DNA of 64,000 nucleotides from Mycolicibacterium bacteremicum (GTDB lineage: Bacteria; Actinomycetota; Actinomycetes; Mycobacteriales; Mycobacteriaceae). The notes below the pieces were generated by a model. The model saw nothing but the letters and a program-made list of their open reading frames with translations, did no database searches and was not told where the DNA came from. The stretch is from assembly GCF_002086115.1 (NCBI RefSeq), contig NZ_MVHJ01000021.1, positions 1-64,000 of the forward strand, read 5' to 3'. A program made the position numbers and the translations under genes. Shown piece by piece: positions 14,433 through 23,311 of the stretch (position 1 is the stretch's first letter; every line of letters begins with the position of its first letter).

Positions 14433-17270
14433 ATGAACGCCAGCAATGGCCAGCGATCCAGGATCGCCCACCTCATCCGCACCCTCGCGGTACCCGTCGT
14501 GCTGGCCTGGCTGGCACTGGTCGTCGCCACCAACGTGCTGGTGCCCTCCCTGGAGAAGGTCGGCGAGGCCAACACCGTCGGCCTGAGTGCTCAGGACGCG
14601 CCGTCGATGATCGCGATGAAACGCATCGGCGCCAACTTCGACGAGTTCGACTCCGACTCCAACGCCATGGTGGTGCTCGAGGGTGATCAGCCCCTCGGCG
14701 ACGAGGCGCACCACTACTACGACGGCCTGATCGACAAGTTCGAATCCGACCCCGTGCACATCCAGCACGTCGCCGACTTCTGGGGTGACACCCTGACCGC
14801 GGCCGGCGCGCAGAGCGCCGACGGCAAATCGGCCTATGTGCAGCTCTACCTGCACGGCAACCAGGGCGAGACGCTGGCCAACGAATCGGTGCAGGCCGTG
14901 CGCGATATCGTCGCTCAGACCCCGCCGCCACCGGGTCTGCACGTCTTCGTCACCGGCGGCGCACCGCTGATCTCCGACCAGCACCACGCCGGCGACAAGA
15001 GCATCTTCCTGGTCACCCTGATCACCCTCGGCGTCATCCTGGCGATGCTGCTGATCGTCTACCGGTCCATCGGCACCACGATCCTCATCCTGCTGATGGT
15101 CTTCGTCGAACTCGGCGCCGCCCGCGGGGTGGTCGCCTTCCTGGCCAACGCCGGGGTCATCGGGCTGTCCACCTTCGCGGTGAACCTGCTGACACTGATG
15201 GTCATCGCCGCGGGCACCGACTACGCGATCTTCGCCGTTGGGCGCTATCAGGAGGCCCGCGGTGTCGGTGAGGACCGGGAAAGCGCGTACTACAGCATGT
15301 TCGGCGGCACCGCGCACGTGGTGCTGGGCTCGGGGCTGACCATCGCCGGGGCCATGCTGTGCCTGTCGTTCACCCGGCTGCCGTACTTCCAGACCATGGG
15401 TGTGCCGTGCGCCATCGGCACGCTGGTCGCCGTGCTCGCCGCGCTGACGCTGGGCCCGGCCGTCATCACCATCGGCAGCCGGTTCGGCCGCTTCGAACCC
15501 AAGCGCGCCATCCGGTCCCGCGGCTGGCGGCGCATCGGCGTGACGGTGGTGCGCTGGCCCGGACCGGTTCTGGTGGCGACGCTGGCGCTGGCGCTGATCG
15601 GTCTGGTCACCCTGCCCGGCTACAAGACCAATTACGACGCGCGGCGCTATCTGCCCACCGAGCTGTCGGCGAACGTCGGATACCAGGCCGCCGAACGGCA
15701 TTTCAGCGCCGCGCGGATGAACCCCGAACTGCTGATGGTGGAAAGCGACCAGGATCTGCGCAACCCGGCGGACTTCCTGGTGATCAACAAGATCGCCAAG
15801 GCCATCCTCGCGGTGCCCGGCGTCGCGCGGGTGCAGACCATCACCCGGCCCAACGGAAAACCCATCGAGCACACCACGATTCCGTTCATGCTCAGCCAGC
15901 AGGGTGCCACCCAGACCATGAACGAGAAGTACCGCCAGGACCAGTTCGCCGACATGCTGCGCCAGGCCGACGACATGCAGACCAACATCGAGACCATGGA
16001 GCAGATGTCGGCCATCACCGAGCAGATGGCCGCCACCACCCACCAGATGGTCCTCAAGACCACCGACCTGACGCTGGACACCGCCGAATTACGGGACTAC
16101 ATCGCCAATTTCGACGATTTCATGCGCCCGCTGCGCAACTATTTCTACTGGGAACCACACTGCTACGACATCCCGGGCTGCTGGGCCATCCGCTCGGTGT
16201 TCGACACCCTCGACGGCATCGACGTGCTGACCACCGACATCGAAACCGTCGTCCCCGACCTGCAGCGCCTCGATACCCTGATGCCGCAACTGGTCGAGAT
16301 CATGCCGCAGAACATCGAGACCATGAAGACGATGCGGCATTCGATGCTCACGATGTATCAGACCCAGAAGGGCATGCAGGACCAGGGTTCGGCCATGCAG
16401 GAGAACTCAACCGCGATGGGGGAGGCCTTCGACGCCGCGCGCAATGACGACACGTTCTACCTGCCGCCGGAGGCCTTCGAGAACGCCGACTTCAAGCGCG
16501 GGATGGACAACTTCATCTCACCGGACGGAAAGTCGGTGCGGTTCATCATCTCCCACGACGGGGACCCGGCCACCCCGGAGGGCATCGCGCACGTCGACCC
16601 GATCAAACAGGCCGCCCGCGAGGCCATCAAGGGTACCCCGCTGGAGGGCTCCAAGGTGTTCCTGGCCGGCACCGCGGCCACCTATAAGGACATGCACGAC
16701 GGCGCCCAGTGGGATCTGGTGATCGCCGGAATCGCGGCGTCGGCACTGATATTCGTCATCATGCTGCTGATCACCCGCAGCCTGGTCGCGGCCGCGGTCA
16801 TCGTCGGGACGGTGCTGCTGTCCCTGGGCGCGTCGTTCGGCATGTCGGTGCTGCTGTGGCAGCACCTGCTCGGACTCGAGCTGCACTGGATGGTGCTGCC
16901 CATGTCGGTGATCCTGCTGCTCGCCGTCGGCTCGGACTACAACCTGCTGCTGGTCAGCCGGTTCAAGGAGGAACTGCACGGCGGCCTGAAGACCGGCATC
17001 ATCCGGGCGATGGCCGGCACCGGGTCGGTGGTCACCTCGGCGGGCCTGGTGTTCGCGTTCACCATGGCCTCGTTCGCGTTCAGCGACCTGACGGTGATGG
17101 CCCAGGTGGGGACGACGATCGCGCTCGGGCTGCTGTTCGACACCCTGGTCGTGCGGTCCTTCATGACGCCCGCGGTGGCCGCGCTGCTGGGCAAGTGGTT
17201 CTGGTGGCCGAAGGTGATCCGGACCGAGGCGTCGCGGCGCCGGCTGGCCGAGAGCGGCATCACCGCCTGA
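14433..17270 (+). CDS. MmpL-family RND transporter
   Basis: A 945-residue exporter of lipids or siderophores across the inner membrane, driven by the proton gradient. It has the MmpL layout: first helix at about 14-37, a large periplasmic loop, helices from about 190, a second periplasmic domain rich in Met and Gln (NIETMEQMSAITEQMAATT, probably coiled coil), and helices to the end. The two proton-relay Asp-Tyr pairs are present in AAGTDYAIFAVGRYQE and AVGSDYNLLLVSRFKE. No mmpS gene precedes it, so it resembles the MmpL4/5 body without the usual MmpS partner here. The cargo is unknown. Confidence 0.92.
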   Translation: MNASNGQRSRIAHLIRTLAVPVVLAWLALVVATNVLVPSLEKVGEANTVGLSAQDAPSMIAMKRIGANFDEFDSDSNAMVVLEGDQPLGDEAHHYYDGLIDKFESDPVHIQHVADFWGDTLTAAGAQSADGKSAYVQLYLHGNQGETLANESVQAVRDIVAQTPPPPGLHVFVTGGAPLISDQHHAGDKSIFLVTLITLGVILAMLLIVYRSIGTTILILLMVFVELGAARGVVAFLANAGVIGLSTFAVNLLTLMVIAAGTDYAIFAVGRYQEARGVGEDRESAYYSMFGGTAHVVLGSGLTIAGAMLCLSFTRLPYFQTMGVPCAIGTLVAVLAALTLGPAVITIGSRFGRFEPKRAIRSRGWRRIGVTVVRWPGPVLVATLALALIGLVTLPGYKTNYDARRYLPTELSANVGYQAAERHFSAARMNPELLMVESDQDLRNPADFLVINKIAKAILAVPGVARVQTITRPNGKPIEHTTIPFMLSQQGATQTMNEKYRQDQFADMLRQADDMQTNIETMEQMSAITEQMAATTHQMVLKTTDLTLDTAELRDYIANFDDFMRPLRNYFYWEPHCYDIPGCWAIRSVFDTLDGIDVLTTDIETVVPDLQRLDTLMPQLVEIMPQNIETMKTMRHSMLTMYQTQKGMQDQGSAMQENSTAMGEAFDAARNDDTFYLPPEAFENADFKRGMDNFISPDGKSVRFIISHDGDPATPEGIAHVDPIKQAAREAIKGTPLEGSKVFLAGTAATYKDMHDGAQWDLVIAGIAASALIFVIMLLITRSLVAAAVIVGTVLLSLGASFGMSVLLWQHLLGLELHWMVLPMSVILLLAVGSDYNLLLVSRFKEELHGGLKTGIIRAMAGTGSVVTSAGLVFAFTMASFAFSDLTVMAQVGTTIALGLLFDTLVVRSFMTPAVAALLGKWFWWPKVIRTEASRRRLAESGITA

Positions 17271-17298
17271 GGATTCCCCTCCGGGCGCCGCAAACCCG

Positions 17299-17304
17299 TA
17301 CGCT
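17299..17304 (+). promoter_or_regulatory. Candidate leaderless -10 element
   Basis: TACGCT is followed by exactly six bases and the GTG at 17311. No ribosome site is visible, so the GTG is probably the first codon of a leaderless mRNA. Confidence 0.5.
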
Positions 17305-17310
17305 ACCTCG

Positions 17311-18738
17311 GTGAACGCGATCGACCCCGACAAGATGGCCACCTGCCTGCAGGTGCTCGCCGACGTCGAGGCCCTGCCCCCCGAACACCCCGATGCCGTC
17401 GCCGTGCGCCGGGCCACCGCCGGCATCTTCAAGTCGGTGCGCAAGGCCCGCCGCACCGCCAAGCGCGACGCGGTGGCCGCCGCCGACCGCGCCGTCATCG
17501 CCGCGACCGCCACCGGGGCGCCCGGGCGCATCGACGACGAGACCGCCGGGCTGCCGCTGGTCTCGGCGACCAAGGGCGCGACCGCCGGCACCCTGATCAA
17601 GCCCCGGGCCTGCTACATCTGCAAGCAGCAGCACACCGTGGTCGACGCGTTCTACCACCAGCTCTGCCCGGACTGCGCGGCGTTCAGCCACGCCAAACGC
17701 GACGCCCGCACCGATCTGACCGGCCGACGCGCGCTGCTGACCGGTGGCCGGGCCAAGATCGGCATGTACATCGCGCTGCGGCTGCTGCGCGACGGCGCGC
17801 ACACCACCATCACCACCCGGTTCCCGAACGACGCGGTGCGGCGCTTCGCGGCGATGCCCGACAGCGCGGACTGGTTGCACCGGCTCAGCGTCGTCGGCAT
17901 CGACCTGCGCGACCCGGCGCAGGTCGTCGCGCTGGCCGATACCGTCGCCGACGCGGGGCCGCTGGACATCCTGATCAACAACGCCGCCCAGACCGTGCGC
18001 CGCTCGCCGGGCTCCTACACCGCGCTGGTCGACGCCGAGCGCACCGCGTCCCCGGAGCTGGTCGCCAGGACGGCCGGGGTCATCTCCTTCGACCGGGTCA
18101 GCGACGCACACCCGGCCGCCCTGGTCGGCAGCCTCGCCGAACAGCAGACCCACCAGGTGACCGAACTGGCACTCGTCGCGCGCAGCGCCTCCCCGGAGCG
18201 CATCGCCGCGGGCACCGCCATCGACGCCGGCGGACTGCTGCCCGACACCGCCCCGGTCAACAGCTGGACCCAGCACGTCGACGAGATCGACGCGATGGAG
18301 CTGCTCGAGGTGCAGCTGTGTAACCAGACCGCGCCGTTCATCCTGGTCAGCCGGCTGCGTCCGGCGATGGCCGCCGCCCCGGCGCGGCGCAAGTACGTCG
18401 TCAACGTCTCGGCGATGGAGGGCCAGTTCGGCCGCGCGTACAAGGGCCCGGGTCATCCGCACACCAATATGGCCAAGGCCGCGCTGAACATGCTGACCCG
18501 CACCAGCGCCGCGGAGATGCTGGAGACCGACGGCATCCTGATGACCGCGGTGGACACCGGTTGGATCACCGATGAACGCCCGCACCCGACCAAGCTGCGG
18601 CTGGCCGAGGAGGGTTTCCACGCCCCGCTCGACCTCGTCGACGGTGCCGCCCGGGTGTATGACCCGATCGTGCGCGGCGAGGCCGGCGAGGACGTGTACG
18701 GCTGCTTCCTCAAGGATTACGTCAAGTCCCCCTGGTGA
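17311..18738 (+). CDS. SDR-like protein with N-terminal Cys4 zinc knuckle
   Basis: A 475-residue protein. Residues 1-95 are Ala/Arg-rich and helical; C101, C104, C119 and C122 form a CxxC-x14-CxxC knuckle that probably binds zinc; from about 140 there is a short-chain dehydrogenase domain with TGGRAKIG for NAD(P), INNAAQ, and the catalytic Ser in NVSAMEG. At the place of the catalytic Tyr in YxxxK the sequence is TNMAK, so the Tyr is replaced by Thr and ordinary SDR chemistry is doubtful. The long insertion between 230 and 310 is also unusual. May be a structural or regulatory SDR. Start set by a leaderless promoter. Confidence 0.75.
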   Translation: MNAIDPDKMATCLQVLADVEALPPEHPDAVAVRRATAGIFKSVRKARRTAKRDAVAAADRAVIAATATGAPGRIDDETAGLPLVSATKGATAGTLIKPRACYICKQQHTVVDAFYHQLCPDCAAFSHAKRDARTDLTGRRALLTGGRAKIGMYIALRLLRDGAHTTITTRFPNDAVRRFAAMPDSADWLHRLSVVGIDLRDPAQVVALADTVADAGPLDILINNAAQTVRRSPGSYTALVDAERTASPELVARTAGVISFDRVSDAHPAALVGSLAEQQTHQVTELALVARSASPERIAAGTAIDAGGLLPDTAPVNSWTQHVDEIDAMELLEVQLCNQTAPFILVSRLRPAMAAAPARRKYVVNVSAMEGQFGRAYKGPGHPHTNMAKAALNMLTRTSAAEMLETDGILMTAVDTGWITDERPHPTKLRLAEEGFHAPLDLVDGAARVYDPIVRGEAGEDVYGCFLKDYVKSPW

Positions 18739-18739
18739 C

Positions 18740-19489
18740 TCAGATCTGCAGCTTGCCGCCGTGCACGGCCAGCTCCGCACCGGTCATGTAGCTGCTCTGA
18801 TCGGTCGCCAGGAACAGGACGGCCGAAGCGATTTCGTCGACATGGCCGAGTCGGTTGAGCACCACCCCGGCGGCCAGTCCGTCCAGCAGCGCCTTCTCCT
18901 GCTCGGCGTCGCTGGCCAGCCCGGTCAGCCCGGGCGTCTCGATGGGCCCGGGGACGATGGTGTTGACCCGGATGTTGCGGTCGGCCAGTTCGGCGGCCCA
19001 GGTGCGGCCCAGCGAGCGGATCGCGGCCTTGGACGCCGCGTAGAGGCCGAAGCTGGGGGTCGCCTCGGTGGCCGCGGTCGATCCGGTGATGATGACCGAG
19101 GCGCCGTCGTTGAGCAGCGGGAGCATCTTCTGCACGGTGAACACGGTGCCGGCCACGTTGCGGTCGAAGTTGTCGCGGTAGTGCTGCTCGGTGACATCGG
19201 CCAGCGTCGCGAAGTCACCGCCGCCGGCGTTGGCGTACAGCACGTCCAGTCCGCGTCCGGCCGCTTTGATCGCGTCGGCCAGTGCGTCCAGGTCGGCGAG
19301 CTTGCTGATGTCACCCTGCACCGCGTGGGCGCGCGGGCCGATGGCGGCGACGGCCTCGTCCAGGCGGGCGCGGTCGCGTCCGGTGATGAAGACCTCGGCG
19401 CCCTCCGCGGCGAACCGCTTGGCACCGGCCAGTCCGATGCCGGAGGTGCCGCCGGTCACCAGAGCGGTCTTACCGTCGAGCTGTCCCAT
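18740..19489 (-). CDS. Short-chain dehydrogenase/reductase
   Basis: A canonical 249-residue SDR: cofactor motif TGGTSGIG near residue 13, YANAGG (variant of NNAG), the catalytic Ser near ITGSTAATE and Tyr-Lys in YAASKAA, and a C-terminal SSYMTGAELAVHGG. Oxidises or reduces an unknown alcohol/ketone with NAD(P)H. Downstream gene of a MarR - NTF2-like - SDR set on the minus strand; a palindrome matching a second copy in the set lies about 42 bases upstream of its ATG, so it may be controlled separately. Confidence 0.88.
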   Translation of the reverse strand: MGQLDGKTALVTGGTSGIGLAGAKRFAAEGAEVFITGRDRARLDEAVAAIGPRAHAVQGDISKLADLDALADAIKAAGRGLDVLYANAGGGDFATLADVTEQHYRDNFDRNVAGTVFTVQKMLPLLNDGASVIITGSTAATEATPSFGLYAASKAAIRSLGRTWAAELADRNIRVNTIVPGPIETPGLTGLASDAEQEKALLDGLAAGVVLNRLGHVDEIASAVLFLATDQSSYMTGAELAVHGGKLQI

Positions 19490-19530
19490 GATCGTTCCCT
19501 TCGTCGAAGTGTTGCGACGGCCAGAACGTC

Positions 19531-19546
19531 AGGTGATGTGTCACCT
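19531..19546. promoter_or_regulatory. Palindromic operator, copy 1 (before SDR)
   Basis: AGGTGATGTGTCACCT is a perfect inverted repeat (six-base arms, four-base spacer). Its core GGTGA-N4-TCACC recurs at 19934-19947. It also overlaps the stop codon of the NTF2-like gene. It is likely the binding site of the adjacent MarR regulator. Confidence 0.6.
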
Positions 19547-19916
19547 ATTCCGAGGCCGGTCCGGTCAGCACGGTCCACAGGTCGGTGATGCGTCCGTCGG
19601 CGATCAGGGCGACGTCGAATCCGGTCATCACCGCGGCGTCGTCCTCGTCGCGGCGCACCTCCCAGGCCAGGAAGCCGAAGCCGCGGGTCTGGCGCACCGG
19701 GCCGGCCGGCGCGAAGTGCATCCCGGCCAGGCCCGCCTGCAGGTGCGCGGCCTTCTCGTCCAGGGCGTCGTGGCCGGTGACCACACCCTCGTCGTCGGTC
19801 CAGCGGACCTCGGTGGCATAGGTGGTGGCGATGGCGTCCGCGCGGGCCTGCGGATCGCGTTGGTTGAAGACGGCGAGCAGGTTCGCCTGCATCAGGTCGG
19901 TGACGGTATCGCTCAT
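19545..19916 (-). CDS. NTF2-like / SnoaL-like small protein
   Basis: A 123-residue protein with the cone-shaped NTF2-like pattern: helix with NLLAVFNQRDPQARADAIATTYA, then VRWTDDEGVVTGHDALDEKAAHLQ, and strands GFGFLAWEVRR and GFDVALIADGRITDLW. Such proteins are small enzymes (isomerases, hydrolases) or binding domains. ATG 19916 has AGGAGA nine to ten bases upstream; an upstream GTG is less likely because it would cross the operator. Lies between marR and the SDR gene on the same strand. Confidence 0.75.
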   Translation of the reverse strand: MSDTVTDLMQANLLAVFNQRDPQARADAIATTYATEVRWTDDEGVVTGHDALDEKAAHLQAGLAGMHFAPAGPVRQTRGFGFLAWEVRRDEDDAAVMTGFDVALIADGRITDLWTVLTGPASE

Positions 19917-19933
19917 GGCGGGTTCTCCTATTG

Positions 19934-19947
19934 GGTGATAGATCACC
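19934..19947. promoter_or_regulatory. Palindromic operator, copy 2 (before NTF2-like gene)
   Basis: GGTGATAGATCACC is a perfect inverted repeat with the same GGTGA-N4-TCACC core as the copy at 19531-19546. It sits in the short gap between marR and the NTF2-like gene. Confidence 0.6.
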
Positions 19948-19950
19948 ATT

Positions 19951-20457
19951 CTAGTGGGGTGCGGGCGGCAGCGAGCTGTTCAGGTTGAGGTTGACGTGGA
20001 TGTGCTCCAGCGCGGTCGTGAAAGGCCCCAGCAGCGGGTCGGGCAGCGCGTCGAAGAACAAGCGGCGCACCAGGTCGACATGGGCCGGGGCGGCGTCCTC
20101 GATCGCCGCGCGACCCTGCTTGGTGAGCACGACGTTGGTGGTGCGGGCGTCCTCGGCGCCGGCCTGGCGCAACGTCAGCCCGCGCTGCTCCATGCGGCGC
20201 AGTTGATGCGACACCCGGCTGCGTTCCCAGCCGATGTGCGCGGCCAGATCGCCGACCCGCATCCCGCCGGGATTGTCGCTGAGGGCCACCAGCACGTGAT
20301 AGTCCGACAGCGACAACCCGGAGTCGGCCTGCAACTGGCGGTTCATCTCGTACTCCATCCGCAGCTGCACCCGCATGAAGGCGAGCCAGGCGCGCTGCTG
20401 CTCCGGGGTCAGCCAGACCGCGCGGTCGGTGGGTGATCTGTCCCGCTTTTTCGCCAC
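19951..20457 (-). CDS. MarR-family transcriptional regulator
   Basis: A 168-residue winged-helix regulator. The DNA-binding part is LSLSDYHVLVALSDNPGGMR, VGDLAAHIGWERSRVSHQLRRM (recognition helix), and the wing EDARTTNVVLTKQGRAAIEDA. N- and C-terminal helices form the dimer. Typically represses its own neighbours and releases DNA on binding a phenolic or oxidative signal. Two identical-core palindromes in the downstream operon are the likely targets; a weaker half match (GGTGATCTGTCCC) lies inside its own 5' end near 20433. GTG start. Confidence 0.88.
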   Translation of the reverse strand: MAKKRDRSPTDRAVWLTPEQQRAWLAFMRVQLRMEYEMNRQLQADSGLSLSDYHVLVALSDNPGGMRVGDLAAHIGWERSRVSHQLRRMEQRGLTLRQAGAEDARTTNVVLTKQGRAAIEDAAPAHVDLVRRLFFDALPDPLLGPFTTALEHIHVNLNLNSSLPPAPH

Positions 20458-20562
20458 GCACAGGAGTATGCCGCCCGGTCAGCGGTCCGGACCGGCGTCC
20501 TGGCCGACGCGGTATTTGCTCCGCGGATGTTTTCCCGACGGATTTACGGGCAGTATGGGGTA

Positions 20563-21468
20563 ATGCCTGATACCCGCGCGTCCTCGGCTGCGGCGGATAC
20601 GTTCGCCCCCGAAGAAGTCGCCCTACGGCCCAGAAACGTCAATTTCGACTGGTCAGCGGCCCCGCTGCACTGGATCCCCGGTGACCCGTACGGCTCGCAC
20701 TCGGTCACCGCGCTCAACCTGGTGCTGCCGGTGGCCGAGCGCTGGTTCGCCAAATTGCTCTCCGATGCCCTCGAATACGTGCGCGACGATCAGCTGCGCG
20801 AGGAGATCATCGGGTTCATCGGGCAGGAGGCGGTGCACGCCAAGACCCACGATGATGTGCTCGACGAGTATCTGCTGCGGCACGGGATCGATCCCGAGCC
20901 GTTCCAGAAGCAGCTCGAATGGGTGGTCGGCCAGTACGAACAGCGGATGGCCAAGGCCAGCCCCGCCAACCGGCGCAAGGCGCTCGCCTCGGGCACCCAC
21001 GCCCTCAGCGCGGCCGAGCACTACACCGGCGTGCTGGGCGACTGGGCCTTGAACAACAACTGGGATGAGCTCGACGCCGACCCCACCATGTCCGATCTGT
21101 ACCGCTGGCACGGTGCCGAGGAGGTCGAGCACCGCCACGTCTCGTTCAATGTCGCGAAGTACTTCGGCATGGACTACGTGGCTCAGGCCGCCGCGGGCGC
21201 GCTGACCAGCGTGGTGTTCTTCACGATCGTGCTGCGGGCGATGAAGTTCCTGGTTCGCGAGGATCCGGCGCTGCCCAACGACGGCTACCTCCGGATGATG
21301 TGGAAGCTGCGCAAGTCGGCCAAGCGGGGGTCGACCCCGTCGGTGGGCTTCATCGCACGATCCGGGCTGACCCTGCTCAAGCGTGACTACAACCCCGCGA
21401 ACGAGGGCAGCACTGCGCAGGCCGTCGCTTACCTGGCCAGCTCGCCGGCCGCGCGCGCCTTTTCATGA
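20563..21468 (+). CDS. Metal-dependent hydrolase of the PF10118 type
   Basis: A 301-residue protein with the conserved His/Glu-rich helices of the putative metal-dependent hydrolase family: EIIGFIGQEAVHAKTHDD, SAAEHYTGVLGDW and WHGAEEVEHRHVSFNV. This pattern of E(x)xH pairs suggests a di-iron or similar site in a helical bundle. A hydrophobic segment near 220-240 (AGALTSVVFFTIVLRAM) may touch the membrane. It overlaps the next gene by four bases, and the two are a recurrent pair in actinobacteria, so the reductase may feed electrons to this protein; that would make it an oxygenase or desaturase-like enzyme rather than a hydrolase. Confidence 0.8.
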   Translation: MPDTRASSAAADTFAPEEVALRPRNVNFDWSAAPLHWIPGDPYGSHSVTALNLVLPVAERWFAKLLSDALEYVRDDQLREEIIGFIGQEAVHAKTHDDVLDEYLLRHGIDPEPFQKQLEWVVGQYEQRMAKASPANRRKALASGTHALSAAEHYTGVLGDWALNNNWDELDADPTMSDLYRWHGAEEVEHRHVSFNVAKYFGMDYVAQAAAGALTSVVFFTIVLRAMKFLVREDPALPNDGYLRMMWKLRKSAKRGSTPSVGFIARSGLTLLKRDYNPANEGSTAQAVAYLASSPAARAFS

Positions 21469-22580
21469 GCCGACTGGACAAGCTGTTACGTCCCTATGTC
21501 GGGGAGCCACCACCGGGTCTGTACCGCTCGGCGCCCGATCTGCTGATCCGGGTGGCGGGCGCGGCGGTGCCGCACTTCTTGTCGGTGGTGATGAAGCTGG
21601 TGCCCGACGAGGACCTGCCCGAGCTGCCGACGGCGTCCAACCGCCGCACGCTGGAGGTCGTCGGCCGCGAGGTGGTGGCCCGCGATCCCGAGGTGGTGGC
21701 GTTCACGCTGGCCGCTCCCGATCGCGGTGAGCTGCGCGGCTGGCACGCCGGGGCGCATATCGACCTGTATCTGCCGTCGGGCCGGACCCGGCAGTATTCG
21801 CTGTGCGGGGATCCCGAAAGGGCCGATGAGTACCGGATTGCGGTGCGGCACAGCGCCGAAGGGCTCGGCGGCTCGATCGAGATGCACGCGCTGAACGTCG
21901 GTGATCTGATCGAGGTCAGCGTTCCGCGCAATGCGTTCATGATGCCGTTGCCCGGATCGGGTTCGCGGTCCTCGACCTTGCGGTTCATCGCCGGCGGTAT
22001 CGGGATCACCCCGATCCTGCCGATGGTGCGGCTGGCCGAGCGGGTCGGGGTGCCGTGGTCGCTGCGCTATACCGGGCGCAGTCTGGCCAGCCTGCCGTTC
22101 CTCGATGAGCTGGAGGCATTCGGGGACAAGGTGGTGGTCCGCACCGATGACGCCGGATTGCCCACGGCCGCAGACCTTCTGGACGGGGTGGATGCCGCGA
22201 CCGCGGTGTACGCATGCGGTCCGCCGCCGATGATGGAGATGGTCGGCCAGGCGGTGCCCGTCGGCACCGAACTGCACGTCGAGCGGTTCTCCCCGCTGCC
22301 GGTGGTGGACGGCGCACCGTTCTCGCTGGAGCTGCGCGGTGGCGAAGTGGTTGAGGTGCAGGCGAATCAGAGCACGCTGGCGGCGTTGCGCGGGGCGCGG
22401 CCGGATATCGGCTACTCGTGCCAGCAGGGGTTCTGTGGGACGTGTGTGCAACGGGTGGTGTCCGGTGAGGTCGAGCATCGCGATGTGCGGTTGACCGATG
22501 CCGAGCGGGCGGCCGGGGACATGCTGGTGTGCGTGTCACGGGCCCGGTTCCCGGGTGAGCGGTTGGTGCTGGACCTGTAG
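21465..22580 (+). CDS. PDR/VanB-type ferredoxin reductase (FAD, NAD, 2Fe-2S)
   Basis: A 371-residue electron-transfer protein. FMN/FAD domain with RQYSLCG near residue 105, NAD-binding domain with GGIGITPILPM, CGPPPMME near 255, and a C-terminal plant-type ferredoxin with SCQQGFCGTCVQ plus a distant Cys in MLVCVSRA. An N-terminal extension of about 45 residues precedes the reductase domain. Passes electrons from NAD(P)H to the partner encoded immediately upstream, with which it shares an ATGA overlap. Confidence 0.9.
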   Translation: MSRLDKLLRPYVGEPPPGLYRSAPDLLIRVAGAAVPHFLSVVMKLVPDEDLPELPTASNRRTLEVVGREVVARDPEVVAFTLAAPDRGELRGWHAGAHIDLYLPSGRTRQYSLCGDPERADEYRIAVRHSAEGLGGSIEMHALNVGDLIEVSVPRNAFMMPLPGSGSRSSTLRFIAGGIGITPILPMVRLAERVGVPWSLRYTGRSLASLPFLDELEAFGDKVVVRTDDAGLPTAADLLDGVDAATAVYACGPPPMMEMVGQAVPVGTELHVERFSPLPVVDGAPFSLELRGGEVVEVQANQSTLAALRGARPDIGYSCQQGFCGTCVQRVVSGEVEHRDVRLTDAERAAGDMLVCVSRARFPGERLVLDL

Positions 22581-22598
22581 GTTTCGCGTTTTCTGTGC

Positions 22599-22622
22599 CG
22601 CTGCCCGCCTTCGAGCGACAAA
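22599..22622. repeat. Dispersed intergenic repeat, copy 1
   Basis: CGCTGCCCGCCTTCGAGCGA is shared with 30084-30107 with two mismatches. It lies between converging genes (reductase and TetR) and is followed by a second GAGCGACAA-type half, so it may fold in the transcript. Confidence 0.5.
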
Positions 22623-22632
22623 TGAGCGACAA

Positions 22633-23253
22633 CTAGTCCGGCGTCAGCGCCGCCGCGAGCATCTTGGCGGTCAAGGCGACCATGGCGTCGCGATCCGATC
22701 CGGGCGGGCGTTGCAGCGCGATGCGCAGGCAGGCGCTCGAGGTGACGCCCATCGTGATGAACACCAGATCCCGCAACTGATCGGGATCCAGGTCGGGCCG
22801 GGTGCGTCCCGGGATGGCGGTGCCCAGCGGCAGCAGGCTGCGCTCGATCTCGTCCATCGCCGTGTGGTTGAGGTAGGCCGGGATGTCGAAAGATGAGGAG
22901 GCGAGCGCGGCCTGCAGGATCGGGGCGTGCTTCTCGTAGGCGGTGGTGAGGGTGTCGATGACGATGTGGGCGGCGTCGAAGACGTCCTTGTCCATGGCGG
23001 CGCTGACCCCGCGCACGAGCTCGAACGAGATGTCGCGGGTGGCTTGGTCGACCAGCTCGGCAAGGATCGCCGCGCGGTCCGGAAAGTAACGATATACAGT
23101 GCCGATGCTGACGTGCGCAGCATCGGCGATGGCCTGGGTGGACAGCCTGTCGATACCGCGCTTGGCGATGATGGTCAGGGCGCTGTCGAGCAGACGTCTG
23201 CGCATCTCGCGGGCCCGCTGTTGCTGGGGGAGGGTGCGCGCCTTGGTGGCCAT
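22633..23253 (-). CDS. TetR-family transcriptional regulator
   Basis: A 206-residue regulator with a standard N-terminal helix-turn-helix: RRRLLDSALTIIAKRGID, LSTQAIADAAHVSIGTVYRYF, PDRAAILAELV. The C-terminal ligand domain is not assignable. ATG 23253 has ACGGAGGA seven bases upstream; the open frame goes further but without TetR sequence. Divergent from the MpaB-like oxygenase gene with a 58-base gap, so that gene is the probable target. Confidence 0.88.
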   Translation of the reverse strand: MATKARTLPQQQRAREMRRRLLDSALTIIAKRGIDRLSTQAIADAAHVSIGTVYRYFPDRAAILAELVDQATRDISFELVRGVSAAMDKDVFDAAHIVIDTLTTAYEKHAPILQAALASSSFDIPAYLNHTAMDEIERSLLPLGTAIPGRTRPDLDPDQLRDLVFITMGVTSSACLRIALQRPPGSDRDAMVALTAKMLAAALTPD

Positions 23254-23311
23254 CGGTTCCTCCGTGCAAAGGTGAGTAGTAAGTGAGGAATTCTCATGTT
23301 TGCATGGACGC

